A stretch of 14,801 nt of DNA from Thermoproteota archaeon (GTDB taxonomy: Archaea; Thermoproteota; Thermoprotei_A; Sulfolobales; Desulfurococcaceae), in the NCBI GenBank assembly GCA_013154205.1, contig JAADCY010000029.1:1-14801 (forward strand), in the 5' to 3' direction. Below, one piece after another: positions 5,764-13,226 of this stretch. The first letter of the stretch is position 1, and each line of letters opens with the position of its first letter. Below the pieces are notes generated by a model. The model ran no database searches, had not been told where the DNA came from, and saw only the letters and a list, made by a program, of their open reading frames with translations. The position numbers and the translations under genes are program-made.

Positions 5764-7386
5764 TTATTTATTTTCCTTCTTGGGCTCGATCTTTTTATGT
5801 TCTTTCTTCAGCCATTCTTCTTTCTCTTCAGGCCTAACCAAGTGTATATCCACAGGGTATTTTCTTAGGTGTGGCTTCTTCTGTTTTAGTTCTAACTTCT
5901 TTCTAAGTCTCTCTTTCTTATCCGGCGGTACATTCTTACTTACAACCATGACGTCTACATCATGGGATCTATGGATCTCTCCCCTGGCAATACTACCTAT
6001 AATGTATATCTCAGCATCTCTAAACTCGTCAAGGATCTCCTCTATTATATGGTGAATCCATTCGTACCAGCTCCTTATGTGTTTCTCACGCTTCTCAAGG
6101 TCTGGATCGATATACTTTGAGATCTTTCTACCTGTTGTACGGCGAATAGCGTATTCGATTAGGAACGAGAACACCACTAGGAGTATGAACACTGATAACT
6201 TCATGGGTGCTAGCTGGATCATTCTAAGGATCAATAATCCCAGTGCAAACAATGTTGCAAGGCCGCCGAGAAGAGTAATATACTTGTTCGCACCGGTCTC
6301 TCTTCTCAGCTTATAAGCGGCAAAATTAACCATCATGAAGATCGTTAAGAATCCACCGCTGCCAGCCGCGCTTATCGCTTCAAGGCTCGTAGTATTAACC
6401 ATTATAACGCTGAGAATGCTTATTAGGATTAAGCCTTCATACGCGTTCCTCCAGACCTTCTTCTCCACTATTTTGGGTAGCTGTCCGTATTTAGCAACGA
6501 TATAGCTGGCTCTCGCCGTGCCGTAGAGTGTAGCGTTAATTGCGCTACTCGTTGAAGCGAGCGCTGCCGCCACGATCAATAGGAAGCCGAGTTCGCCTAG
6601 AGCAGGTTTGGCAGCCATGGCGAGGGCATAGTCTCTAGCAACAGCTACTTGTTGAGGAGTGAGAGTTCCCGCTGTAACAATAGCTACTAATACATATATT
6701 GTCGTGACAAATATTACTGCTGAAATAAATGCCTTGGGGAGCACCTTTATGTCCCTGACATCTTTTGCCGTATTAGCTATGAGCTCGAAGCCCTCGTAGG
6801 CCAGGAATATGATCATGCCGCCAGCTATAATGTTTACGGGGCCCGGCCAATTAGACGGTGATAGTCTTCCCCAGTTAACAAATGAAAGGCCGGCTCCAAC
6901 TACCAGTACTAGTATTGCAACTTTGAATAATACAAGCGCATCTTCTGTGCGCCCAGTTATGACCGCTCCTAATGCATTAACGATTGTAAAGATGACTATA
7001 GCCAGTGTTGCTAGTAGGTGTTTGACAAAAACGGAGCCCCCGAGGACACTTGCTCCATAGCTTCCGAAAGCATAGCTGTAAAGAGAAATCATTACTATGT
7101 AGCTTGCTAATAACATTATGTTTAGACCGCCGGAAAATATGCCGTTACCATACGCTCTTACAAGATACTCTATAGTGCCTCCTTCGCTTGGATATCTTAT
7201 TGATAGCTTTGAATACGAGTAGGCCGTAGCTAGCGCTATCAGACCAGCTATTAGGAACGCGATCGGAGCGGCCGTGCCGGCCAGCTGGAGGCTGAGGCCG
7301 AGGACAGCGAAGATTCCTCCACCGATCATACCGCCGACTCCAATACTAAAAGCCTCGGTGAACCCTATGGATTCCTTCTTAGACAA
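5764..7386 (-). CDS. APC-family amino-acid permease fused to a C-terminal nucleotidyltransferase domain
   Basis: Residues 1 to about 415 form a 12-helix amino acid-polyamine-organocation permease. The first helix shows the unwound substrate-binding signature SIGVGGMIGGGIFAVLG, followed by the GTIEYLVRAYG loop. The basic tail from about 450 holds a DNA polymerase beta-like nucleotidyltransferase domain: G464-S465, then ten residues, D476-V-D478, and a third acidic residue at D513 (PVDIHLV). This is the complete catalytic set of the minimal nucleotidyltransferase (MNT) type. The end is very Lys/Glu rich. The frame is continuous, with no Met between about 415 and 464 for an internal start. The initiator is a TTG at 7386 with GGGTG eight bases upstream; a stop lies just above. 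The domain faces the cytosol. It may modify or sense a partner; that is inference. Confidence 0.9.
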   Translation of the reverse strand: MSKKESIGFTEAFSIGVGGMIGGGIFAVLGLSLQLAGTAAPIAFLIAGLIALATAYSYSKLSIRYPSEGGTIEYLVRAYGNGIFSGGLNIMLLASYIVMISLYSYAFGSYGASVLGGSVFVKHLLATLAIVIFTIVNALGAVITGRTEDALVLFKVAILVLVVGAGLSFVNWGRLSPSNWPGPVNIIAGGMIIFLAYEGFELIANTAKDVRDIKVLPKAFISAVIFVTTIYVLVAIVTAGTLTPQQVAVARDYALAMAAKPALGELGFLLIVAAALASTSSAINATLYGTARASYIVAKYGQLPKIVEKKVWRNAYEGLILISILSVIMVNTTSLEAISAAGSGGFLTIFMMVNFAAYKLRRETGANKYITLLGGLATLFALGLLILRMIQLAPMKLSVFILLVVFSFLIEYAIRRTTGRKISKYIDPDLEKREKHIRSWYEWIHHIIEEILDEFRDAEIYIIGSIARGEIHRSHDVDVMVVSKNVPPDKKERLRKKLELKQKKPHLRKYPVDIHLVRPEEKEEWLKKEHKKIEPKKENK

Positions 7387-7417
7387 TAATACTACACCCT
7401 ATAACCCCGTATTGTCT
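7381..7417. repeat. Inverted repeat over the start of the permease fusion gene
   Basis: AGACAATA (7381-7388) and TATTGTCT (7410-7417) are exact 8-bp inverted copies separated by 21 bases. The left arm includes the TTG start codon, and the spacer includes the ribosome binding site. It could be an operator for a dimeric regulator spanning two helical turns (centre to centre 29 bases), or an RNA hairpin that hides the start. No regulator gene is adjacent. Confidence 0.4.
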
Positions 7418-7486
7418 AAGAGTATTATGTAGATCATAGGAATAAATACTAGTTTCGCATAGTAAAGTTTTGGTTTTTGTAACGAG

Positions 7487-7918
7487 ATGGTTATCATGAA
7501 CGTTCTTAATATAATCGGGTATATTGGGCTGATCTTTGGAGTAGTTATGTCGGTTAAAACAGGCAGGGATTTTGCACGCAGGAAACATGATCTTGATCTA
7601 TTTAAAGAAGTAGGCGTTCATCCTGTATTTAGCAAATTTACGTATTTTCTATTCTTATTCATTGTATTGTGGAATATATTCTTCGTTGCCATGACTAAGT
7701 TAATGGGGTTTTCAATAAACGTTATAATGTCAATGTTTAACATCTACAGCGCAATAATAGGATTCCTATACACAACTGTTATTATGATTATGTCTTTTCT
7801 GATCTTCAAACACAAGTACAAGAATATAAATAGACCCCTAACAAGAGAGGGTAAACTCCTATGTGTATCAATCAGTAAGGCGGGAAAATTATTAAGGAAC
7901 AAAAGTTTTGAGTGCTAG
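7487..7918 (+). CDS. Small membrane protein of unknown function
   Basis: I do not recognise a family in this 143-aa protein. It has three hydrophobic segments: about residues 5-22, 50-70 and 77-105. A charged stretch, RDFARRKHDLDLFKEVG, lies between the first and second, and a basic C-terminal tail contains two Cys residues (KLLCVS and the final C). The first ATG is at 7487 (MVIMN); the ATG at 7496 is an alternative, since GAGATGG just before it could act as its ribosome binding site. A TATA-like AATAAATAC lies at 7441-7449. It is divergent from the permease fusion gene, and its stop overlaps the stop of the next gene. The hydropathy makes a real membrane protein likely. Confidence 0.65.
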   Translation: MVIMNVLNIIGYIGLIFGVVMSVKTGRDFARRKHDLDLFKEVGVHPVFSKFTYFLFLFIVLWNIFFVAMTKLMGFSINVIMSMFNIYSAIIGFLYTTVIMIMSFLIFKHKYKNINRPLTREGKLLCVSISKAGKLLRNKSFEC

Positions 7919-9114
7919 TACGATTTTCTTTTGATATTATGAGTAAACAATAAGGCTATGATCATCGGTGTAACTATAACGATCATACCCGTATTGATTA
8001 ATCCCAGTAAATACATCTTTCCCAAGCTGTCTAATACATATCCTGCTATCATAGATCCCAGCATACTTCCCAGATTACCCGTTGTATTTAATAATCCGAT
8101 GCCTGTGCCGGCCCTTGATTTTATCGATACGGCTAGTTTCCTGGTAATGGGTATAGTGCTCGAACTACCTGCTAGGGCCAGCAACAATCCTAGTACAGCG
8201 ATCGAGTCATTTCTCAAAGCCAGTAATATTCCTCCGACAACACCTGTTAAGATAGCCATTCTGAGAGCTAGGTAGCTATCCTTCTTATCTGAAAACCAGC
8301 TAATAATATAGTTTATAGGCAGTACGATCAGGCCAGCTATACCTACGATCATTGGAGCAGTTGATTCAGAGAATCCTTGAAAGACATATAGATAAACATA
8401 TATGAGATCACCTTTTAGAAATGAGCCGAACATACTGCTTGTAAAGACGATTAATAATAAGGGTAATATAACAAATATAGTATTAATTACTCTTCCTGGT
8501 TCATTGATTCTAGAATTTTTCTTATTCTTACCAGAAACTATCGTTACAGTTTCTCCAAGCAGGAGTTTTGAGCTGAGCACTTGTATGCCTGAGATGAGAA
8601 ATAGTACTGATGAGATACCCAAGATATAGCTGAGAGACCGGCTTGTGAGAAATGAATAAACAGTGTTTCCTGTGAAAGAACCGAGTGCTCCCAGTATGAA
8701 ATACACCGAGTATACACGGCCTCTAATACTTTTCCTAACCAGCAGTCCTAGGACGGCCTGTATAGGAACCCATGCAAAACCGTTTAGAACACCTTGTAGG
8801 AATCTCAGAAAAAGAAGCCATGGTAAACTAGCTATGTACGGATATAGTTCTACGACAATAGCGTTTAGAACAAACCCAGTTGCTGATAGAAATAATATCT
8901 TTGTCTTTATCTTATCCGTGAGAGCGCCTGCCAAGATGGCTGTGGTTGCTCTTGCAATGAAAAAAGAAGATGTCAACATACCTATACCTAGCATTGACGC
9001 TTCAAGTATGTTTTTAGCGTAAAAAGCCACTGCAGGCATACTGAGTTTGAACGCGAATGTTCCTGTATAAGCAGTTATTATAAATAGTACTACCGCTAAC
9101 TTGTAGCGATCCAA
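7915..9114 (-). CDS. Major facilitator superfamily permease, downstream of the peptidase gene
   Basis: This 399-aa transporter has about 12 membrane segments. MFS motif A is clear in the loop after helix 2 (AGALTDKIKTK), with a second copy in the other half (SWFSDKKDS). RFLQGVLNGFAW in helix 4 matches the RxxQG motif. A basic, Ser/Asn-rich loop (about residues 195-210, GKNKKNSRINEPGR) separates the halves. The start is a TTG at 9114 with only a weak GGGTATCGATGA before it. The gene begins 31 bases after the stop of the peptidase gene on the same strand, so the two are probably cotranscribed, which hints at a peptide or amino-acid substrate. Its stop shares three bases (CTA) with the stop of the converging small membrane protein gene. 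Confidence 0.88.
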   Translation of the reverse strand: MDRYKLAVVLFIITAYTGTFAFKLSMPAVAFYAKNILEASMLGIGMLTSSFFIARATTAILAGALTDKIKTKILFLSATGFVLNAIVVELYPYIASLPWLLFLRFLQGVLNGFAWVPIQAVLGLLVRKSIRGRVYSVYFILGALGSFTGNTVYSFLTSRSLSYILGISSVLFLISGIQVLSSKLLLGETVTIVSGKNKKNSRINEPGRVINTIFVILPLLLIVFTSSMFGSFLKGDLIYVYLYVFQGFSESTAPMIVGIAGLIVLPINYIISWFSDKKDSYLALRMAILTGVVGGILLALRNDSIAVLGLLLALAGSSSTIPITRKLAVSIKSRAGTGIGLLNTTGNLGSMLGSMIAGYVLDSLGKMYLLGLINTGMIVIVTPMIIALLFTHNIKRKSY

Positions 9115-9145
9115 TCATCGATACCCTAATACCTCTTTCTAGGCA

Positions 9146-10918
9146 TCAAGCCTTTCGATCGGTATAATATTTCTTTAGGAATGTAATCATTGGTACGACG
9201 AGCCTCAATAGATCGTCGGTGGATACTAGCATATGGCCAAGGCCCGGATAGATGTGTGCCTCGAATAGTTTCTGTGATTCCATGAGCTTCTCCATGAATC
9301 TCATCACGGGTTTTAGCGGTGTCCTAGTATCGTTGGATGCGTGAATAATACATAGTGGGCAAACTAGTCTATCAGCATACTTTATAGGTGATCTATCGCT
9401 CAGCAAGTCCGGCCTATAGCCGTCGAAGAGTATTTCTATGAATTTCTTAAATAGTGCATCGCTGAGCATGTATTGTTCTTGCCAATCAGTAATTCCTGCC
9501 CCGGCAACTCCCGCTTTCCATAGTTCAGGGTATTTTGTTGTGGCGAGATAAGTCATGTATCCTCCATAGCTATAGCCAGCTATAGCCACATCAGAAGCAA
9601 TACCTTCATTTATAACATACTTAGCGACGGAGACAATATCCTCTAAATCCTTACCGCCAGGATCGCCTATGTCTAGTAAGCGATATTTTTCGCCATAACC
9701 AGTTGAACCCCTGTAGTTAGGTGCTATGACATGGTATCCCGAGACAATTATTGATGCTATTATCGGTGACCATGCATCAGGTACTTCCCACCAAGGACCT
9801 CCATGCACGTATATAACCGTGGGCCCTGGCTTACTGGTTTTCCTTGATTCAACAATATAGGTCGGAACAGGTATTCCGTCCACTGATCTTATTTTTACGA
9901 AATATCTTTCTCCAAATGCCTCTCTCAGCTCGTCTGGTAATTTGCTTGTTAATACCTCCGCAAAGCCACCCTCTGTACTCTTATGGATCTTATGGGGTTC
10001 TATCAAGGATGACATTGCGTAATATATAGTATTGTTAATTATTGCCAAACTACCTGAGATCAAGCCTTGAGGAGTAGGGATTCTTTTACCATCTACGAAT
10101 ACCTGTGTTCTACCGTTCTTTTTAGCGACCACATAGATCTTATTATTTCTACAATCATAGAAAGTGTGCTCTACTGGTTTGAAATCGTTGTAATCATTAT
10201 ATTTGAATACTAATTCCTCAGGCTCCTCGGAGAGTTCAGTATCTATTGTGTAGAGTTTCTTCCTATCAAGATCTTCGTAGTTTGACTCGAATAAGATCTT
10301 ACCGTTACAGAAAATAGGTTTTTCATTAATACTGCCTTTCCGTGGAGTATACGCTCTGAACTCATCTTTTCGAATATCGTATACGAATATTTCAGAGGAT
10401 CTGGGGTCTCCTGATAACATTCCATACCCTATGACGTATCTGTCATTAACATCGGACACGTCTATGTATATATCGAGTTCTCTTTTTCTCAATATTTTGC
10501 CATCCTTAAATATGATCAAATAGAGTTTCTTCTGCGTTGCGCCTGTTAACGCTATGCTTCTACCATCCCATGCCAGACTAAATACTCTCATAGGTTCTAT
10601 TTCTTCGATGCAAGACTCTCTCCGCTCATCAATATCCACGATACAGATTCTATGAAGCTCTCTTCCCTCAGCTGCATCATACGTGTATACTATCTTGGTC
10701 GACTCGTTCCTTCTAGGAACAGTGGCGATCACCGGTGGATGAGCTGTTATAGGAGTATTCTTCTTCTCGACGGGATCGTAAACCCATGTCCTCCGTAATC
10801 CATCCCTGTTGCTCACATATACTATTTTGCCGGAAGCATCACCGATTACACTGTAATAAGGTATACTAGCCACCTTCTCGATAAGGCTTACAAGATTAGA
10901 GATACCCAAGGCTACCAC
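9146..10918 (-). CDS. S9 family serine peptidase, acylaminoacyl-peptidase/prolyl oligopeptidase type
   Basis: This cytosolic oligopeptidase removes blocked or free N-terminal residues from short peptides. There is no signal peptide. Residues from about 15 to 330 contain repeated blade-like segments ending in short beta strands (IYVVSNRD-, LYLIIF-, IFVYDI-type), expected for the beta-propeller that filters substrates. The alpha/beta-hydrolase domain carries the oxyanion motif HGGP, nucleophile Ser450 in GYSYGGYM, Asp530 in HASNDTR, and His562 in GLGHM. These positions run five to six residues behind the S445, D524, H556 triad of the 582-aa Aeropyrum pernix acylpeptide hydrolase. The GTG at 10918 gives 590 aa; the TTG three codons on (10909) is possible, since GAGTGGT precedes it. 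It is first in a two-gene unit with the MFS permease. Confidence 0.93.
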   Translation of the reverse strand: MVALGISNLVSLIEKVASIPYYSVIGDASGKIVYVSNRDGLRRTWVYDPVEKKNTPITAHPPVIATVPRRNESTKIVYTYDAAEGRELHRICIVDIDERRESCIEEIEPMRVFSLAWDGRSIALTGATQKKLYLIIFKDGKILRKRELDIYIDVSDVNDRYVIGYGMLSGDPRSSEIFVYDIRKDEFRAYTPRKGSINEKPIFCNGKILFESNYEDLDRKKLYTIDTELSEEPEELVFKYNDYNDFKPVEHTFYDCRNNKIYVVAKKNGRTQVFVDGKRIPTPQGLISGSLAIINNTIYYAMSSLIEPHKIHKSTEGGFAEVLTSKLPDELREAFGERYFVKIRSVDGIPVPTYIVESRKTSKPGPTVIYVHGGPWWEVPDAWSPIIASIIVSGYHVIAPNYRGSTGYGEKYRLLDIGDPGGKDLEDIVSVAKYVINEGIASDVAIAGYSYGGYMTYLATTKYPELWKAGVAGAGITDWQEQYMLSDALFKKFIEILFDGYRPDLLSDRSPIKYADRLVCPLCIIHASNDTRTPLKPVMRFMEKLMESQKLFEAHIYPGLGHMLVSTDDLLRLVVPMITFLKKYYTDRKA

Positions 10919-10994
10919 TCAAGATATGTTTAACTATACATTATTGAGAAAAATTGTTAAAAGTAGTACTTAATCTATTCCGGTGTAATAATTG

Positions 10995-11942
10995 ATGATA
11001 AATAGGGAAAAACTCCGCATGATAATAACGCTTTTGCTTCTCCCTCCTTTTACAGCGGAGGTTCTTACAGGCTCTACGAGCCTATGGTCATTCATTAATC
11101 CATTCAACTTATTAATCCTAGTATGTCTGTACGGGCTTGGAGCAATTATTATCAGAGAATGCGGGTTGAAATATAGTTTAAAGTACGGCTCGTTCATAAT
11201 TTTTGGATTCGTATACGGCATTATTGAGGAGGGTATTGCTGTAAAATCCTTCTTCAACCCAGGGTGGAAGGATCTCGGGATATTTGGAGAGTATGGTAGA
11301 TGGATCGGTGTTAACTGGGTCTGGAGTATTTACCTCACAGTTTTTCACGGGGTTTTCAGTATTTTTGCCCCAATAATTTTGTCTGAAGCACTGTATCCAT
11401 CGTTTTCTAGGCGTAGACTAGTAAAGGGTAGAACATTATTATTCGTGCTAGTAGTATTTGGTGCTGATATACTGGTTATTAATGCCCTTACTGATTACAC
11501 AATAAGTATCACTAATTATCTAGCCATGATAATAATTGCTACGTTACTGGTGATCGTAGCTCTAAGTACTCGTTATAAACTAAGCAAATATCATGGTATG
11601 GGAGCAATAAGGTATGCTCTATATTGGGGTCTATGGAGCACATTATTTTTCGTATGTTTCTACATAGTATCGGCGATCATAAGCTATCCAATAATACCGT
11701 TTATTATGGGAATAATCATTGGAATAACTGCTGTAAAGCTTGGAGATATACTGGATAACATCAACGATAACGCAATACTAGCACGTTATTTATCATACAC
11801 CGCTATAATCTCGCCGATATTATTCATTGACATTATCAGGGCATCCGAACCGAACTACGAGAGGATGGCTACATTGATAATTGTATTCGTTTTTCTACTC
11901 GTATCTTACACGAAAATCTCAAAGCACCGAATATATCTATAG
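10995..11942 (+). CDS. Conserved polytopic membrane protein with EEG and FHG motifs, function unknown
   Basis: This is a roughly 315-aa protein with about eight or nine membrane segments. Conserved-looking blocks are PPFTAEVLTGST in the first helix, LYGLGAIIIRE, YGIIEEGIAVKSFFNPGW, and YGRWIGVNWVWS followed by LTVFHGVFSIFAP. I recall similar blocks in unnamed bacterial and archaeal membrane proteins. The Glu-Glu pair and a His inside helices loosely recall the CPBP (CAAX-type) intramembrane protease layout, but the Arg of EExxxR and the second HxxxN motif are not seen, so protease activity is only a guess. GGTG (10982-10985) lies nine bases before the ATG at 10995; a TTG directly before it (10992) is an alternative. 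It is followed 34 bases later by a surface-anchored protein gene on the same strand. Confidence 0.7.
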   Translation: MINREKLRMIITLLLLPPFTAEVLTGSTSLWSFINPFNLLILVCLYGLGAIIIRECGLKYSLKYGSFIIFGFVYGIIEEGIAVKSFFNPGWKDLGIFGEYGRWIGVNWVWSIYLTVFHGVFSIFAPIILSEALYPSFSRRRLVKGRTLLFVLVVFGADILVINALTDYTISITNYLAMIIIATLLVIVALSTRYKLSKYHGMGAIRYALYWGLWSTLFFVCFYIVSAIISYPIIPFIMGIIIGITAVKLGDILDNINDNAILARYLSYTAIISPILFIDIIRASEPNYERMATLIIVFVFLLVSYTKISKHRIYL

Positions 11943-11976
11943 ATATTCAATTGTAGCAATAATTGGAGAGAAAACC

Positions 11977-13077
11977 ATGTATTTAAAACTTCGAGGAACA
12001 ATGTGGAGATGCAGATCGGCACTCCTAATGCTGTCAATGATAGTTCTTACATTATTATTGGCGCCGTCATTAGTAGGCGATGATACTGGATGGGAGAAAA
12101 CATCAAATTATATCCCATTGCTTAGCGATGAAAAACTTAGATCATTTCTCGAAAAGCAATATGTGCCACAAGCAGGTCTTTTACGAGCCGCTACAATGGT
12201 TAGTCCAGATAATACAACGATCTATGTCGCCAACGATAACGTATTAGCTGCTAGAGCCTTAGCCGTTTTAGGATCACCGTTAGCTGAAAATGTAATGAGA
12301 ATCCTATACAATAACTTTAGTGGCGGATGGAACGGTAAGATCGATATTCTTCTGTGTAAAGATATTCCTGACAAGTTCTATAAGCCGGAGAAAGAAGTCA
12401 TGGGAAGAATTGATAGTTACATCATAGTATACGAGAAAATGAATACCTCGGTAGTTATCACTGACTGGTACGATTACGCTGATTTACTCGTATATCATGC
12501 CCTAGATAAATTATTACAAGGCTCTAGATCCGAGGCTGAGAAAGCATTCCTTAATCTAACGAGGATGTGGGATGGCTATGGTTTCAGAGATAAGGCGTTC
12601 AACGGTGTATACGCAGTGTATAAGTGTGCTCTCTTCGTCTATCTCTACAGGGCACTGGAAGCTGCTGGTTCAACCATAATCTACGATTATCAAGATATCT
12701 ATGATAAATGCTTGGAGATAATAGCCAAGGCACAAGATCCCATTAAAGGCGGTATCCACACAGATTACCGTGTCGTCAACGGGAAAATAGTCATTCAAGG
12801 CGATATGAACACCGAGACAACAAGCATAGTGGTCCTAGCACTATACAGCAATTATCCTGAATGGATTTGTTTGAATACTATAAGATATGATAATGATATG
12901 TTATTGTTACCGAAAATAATGATTGCAATATTATTGGCTACAAGCCTATTTTTCAAGAAAAAAATAAGTAGATATGCAAGGAAGCATTATCAGCTGCTTA
13001 TATCAATTATAGCGGGCCCGCCGGGATTTGAACCCGGGGTCTCCGGCTCCGAAGGCCGGCGCCTTAGTCCTGGCTAG
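11977..13077 (+). CDS. Signal-anchored extracytoplasmic protein, possibly alpha/alpha-barrel; 3' end runs into tRNA-Arg
   Basis: The ATG at 11977 has GGAGAG six bases upstream; the frame is open further left, but only by overlapping the preceding gene. The 366-residue product begins with a basic segment and a long hydrophobic stretch (ALLMLSMIVLTLLLAPS), a signal peptide. The body is rich in helices with paired aromatic residues (WDGYGF, GVYAVYKCALFVYLYRAL, GGIHTDY, NTETTSIVVLALY), a pattern suggestive of a helical-toroid fold as in some glycan-active enzymes, but I see no certain catalytic residues. Near the end, a membrane segment (MIAILLATSLFF) is followed by KKKISRYARK, so the protein would be anchored at the C-terminus. 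The last 21 or so residues (AGPPGFEPG and on) are the tRNA-Arg gene read antisense. The true end may have been lost or altered. Confidence 0.7.
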   Translation: MYLKLRGTMWRCRSALLMLSMIVLTLLLAPSLVGDDTGWEKTSNYIPLLSDEKLRSFLEKQYVPQAGLLRAATMVSPDNTTIYVANDNVLAARALAVLGSPLAENVMRILYNNFSGGWNGKIDILLCKDIPDKFYKPEKEVMGRIDSYIIVYEKMNTSVVITDWYDYADLLVYHALDKLLQGSRSEAEKAFLNLTRMWDGYGFRDKAFNGVYAVYKCALFVYLYRALEAAGSTIIYDYQDIYDKCLEIIAKAQDPIKGGIHTDYRVVNGKIVIQGDMNTETTSIVVLALYSNYPEWICLNTIRYDNDMLLLPKIMIAILLATSLFFKKKISRYARKHYQLLISIIAGPPGFEPGVSGSEGRRLSPG

Positions 13078-13088
13078 GCTACGGGCCC
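13013..13088 (-). tRNA. tRNA-Arg, anticodon UCG
   Basis: The full cloverleaf reads on the minus strand. The acceptor stem GGGCCCG (13082-13088) pairs fully with CGGGCCC (13014-13020). The D stem GCCT/AGGC encloses an 11-base loop with GG. The anticodon stem CCGGC/GCCGG encloses CTTCGGA, anticodon TCG, which reads CGA (Arg). The variable loop is AGACC, and the T arm CCGGG-TTCAAAT-CCCGG. The discriminator base is G (13013). CCA is not encoded and no intron is present. Its 3' end abuts the end of the surface-protein gene, whose frame continues into it on the other strand. A C/D-box sRNA candidate lies about 50 bases upstream on the same strand. Confidence 0.97.
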
Positions 13089-13137
13089 TTGCTGGCCGTG
13101 TATTTTGTGATTGTTTGTTGCCTATTTCTATGTTTTT

Positions 13138-13195
13138 GCTCGGATTAATAGCCCGGTCATCATTTGTTCAGTCCCGTGACTCCGTCGTCATCGCA
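13138..13195 (-). ncRNA. C/D-box sRNA (2'-O-methylation guide), upstream of tRNA-Arg
   Basis: On the minus strand the boxes are: C ATGACGA (13185-13191, one mismatch to RTGATGA), a 13-nt guide (13172-13184), D' CTGA (13168-13171, exact), a 4-nt loop ACAA, C' ATGATGA (13157-13163, exact), a 13-nt guide (13144-13156), and D CCGA (13140-13143, one mismatch). The two halves are symmetrical, the typical archaeal dual-guide form bound by L7Ae, Nop5 and fibrillarin. By the D+5 rule the D' guide would direct methylation of the first G in TCCCGTGACTCCG, and the D guide the A that is fifth in ATTAATAGCCCGG; I cannot assign these to rRNA or tRNA positions. A TATA-like TAATAAAC (13219-13226) is correctly spaced. 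The RNA may be cotranscribed with the tRNA. Confidence 0.68.
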
Positions 13196-13218
13196 TGTAT
13201 GTTTTTCTCTGTCTCTAT

Positions 13219-13226
13219 GTTTATTA
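13219..13226 (-). promoter_or_regulatory. TATA-like element for the 13138-13195 sRNA and perhaps tRNA-Arg
   Basis: TAATAAAC on the minus strand is centred about 26 bases before position 13197, which is just outside the sRNA C box. This is the spacing expected for an archaeal TATA box. Confidence 0.45.

Noticed and set aside
5764..6150. Separate nucleotidyltransferase gene downstream of the permease
   Set aside because: The frame is continuous, with no stop and no start codon plus ribosome binding site before the domain, so the fusion reading is the simplest.
7379..7588. 69-codon minus-strand frame between the permease fusion and the small membrane protein
   Set aside because: It runs through the divergent promoter region and is antisense to the start of the membrane protein gene; no ribosome binding site or recognisable content.
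11881..11976. Upstream extension of the 11977 gene (32 extra codons)
   Set aside because: It overlaps the end of the preceding gene, has no ribosome binding site, and would place a polar, Tyr-rich stretch before the signal peptide. GGAGAG fixes the start at 11977.
13013..13088. tRNA gene as attachment site of an integrated element
   Set aside because: No integrase, no direct repeat of the tRNA 3' end in the window and no composition break. It remains only a possible explanation for the odd end of the adjacent gene.
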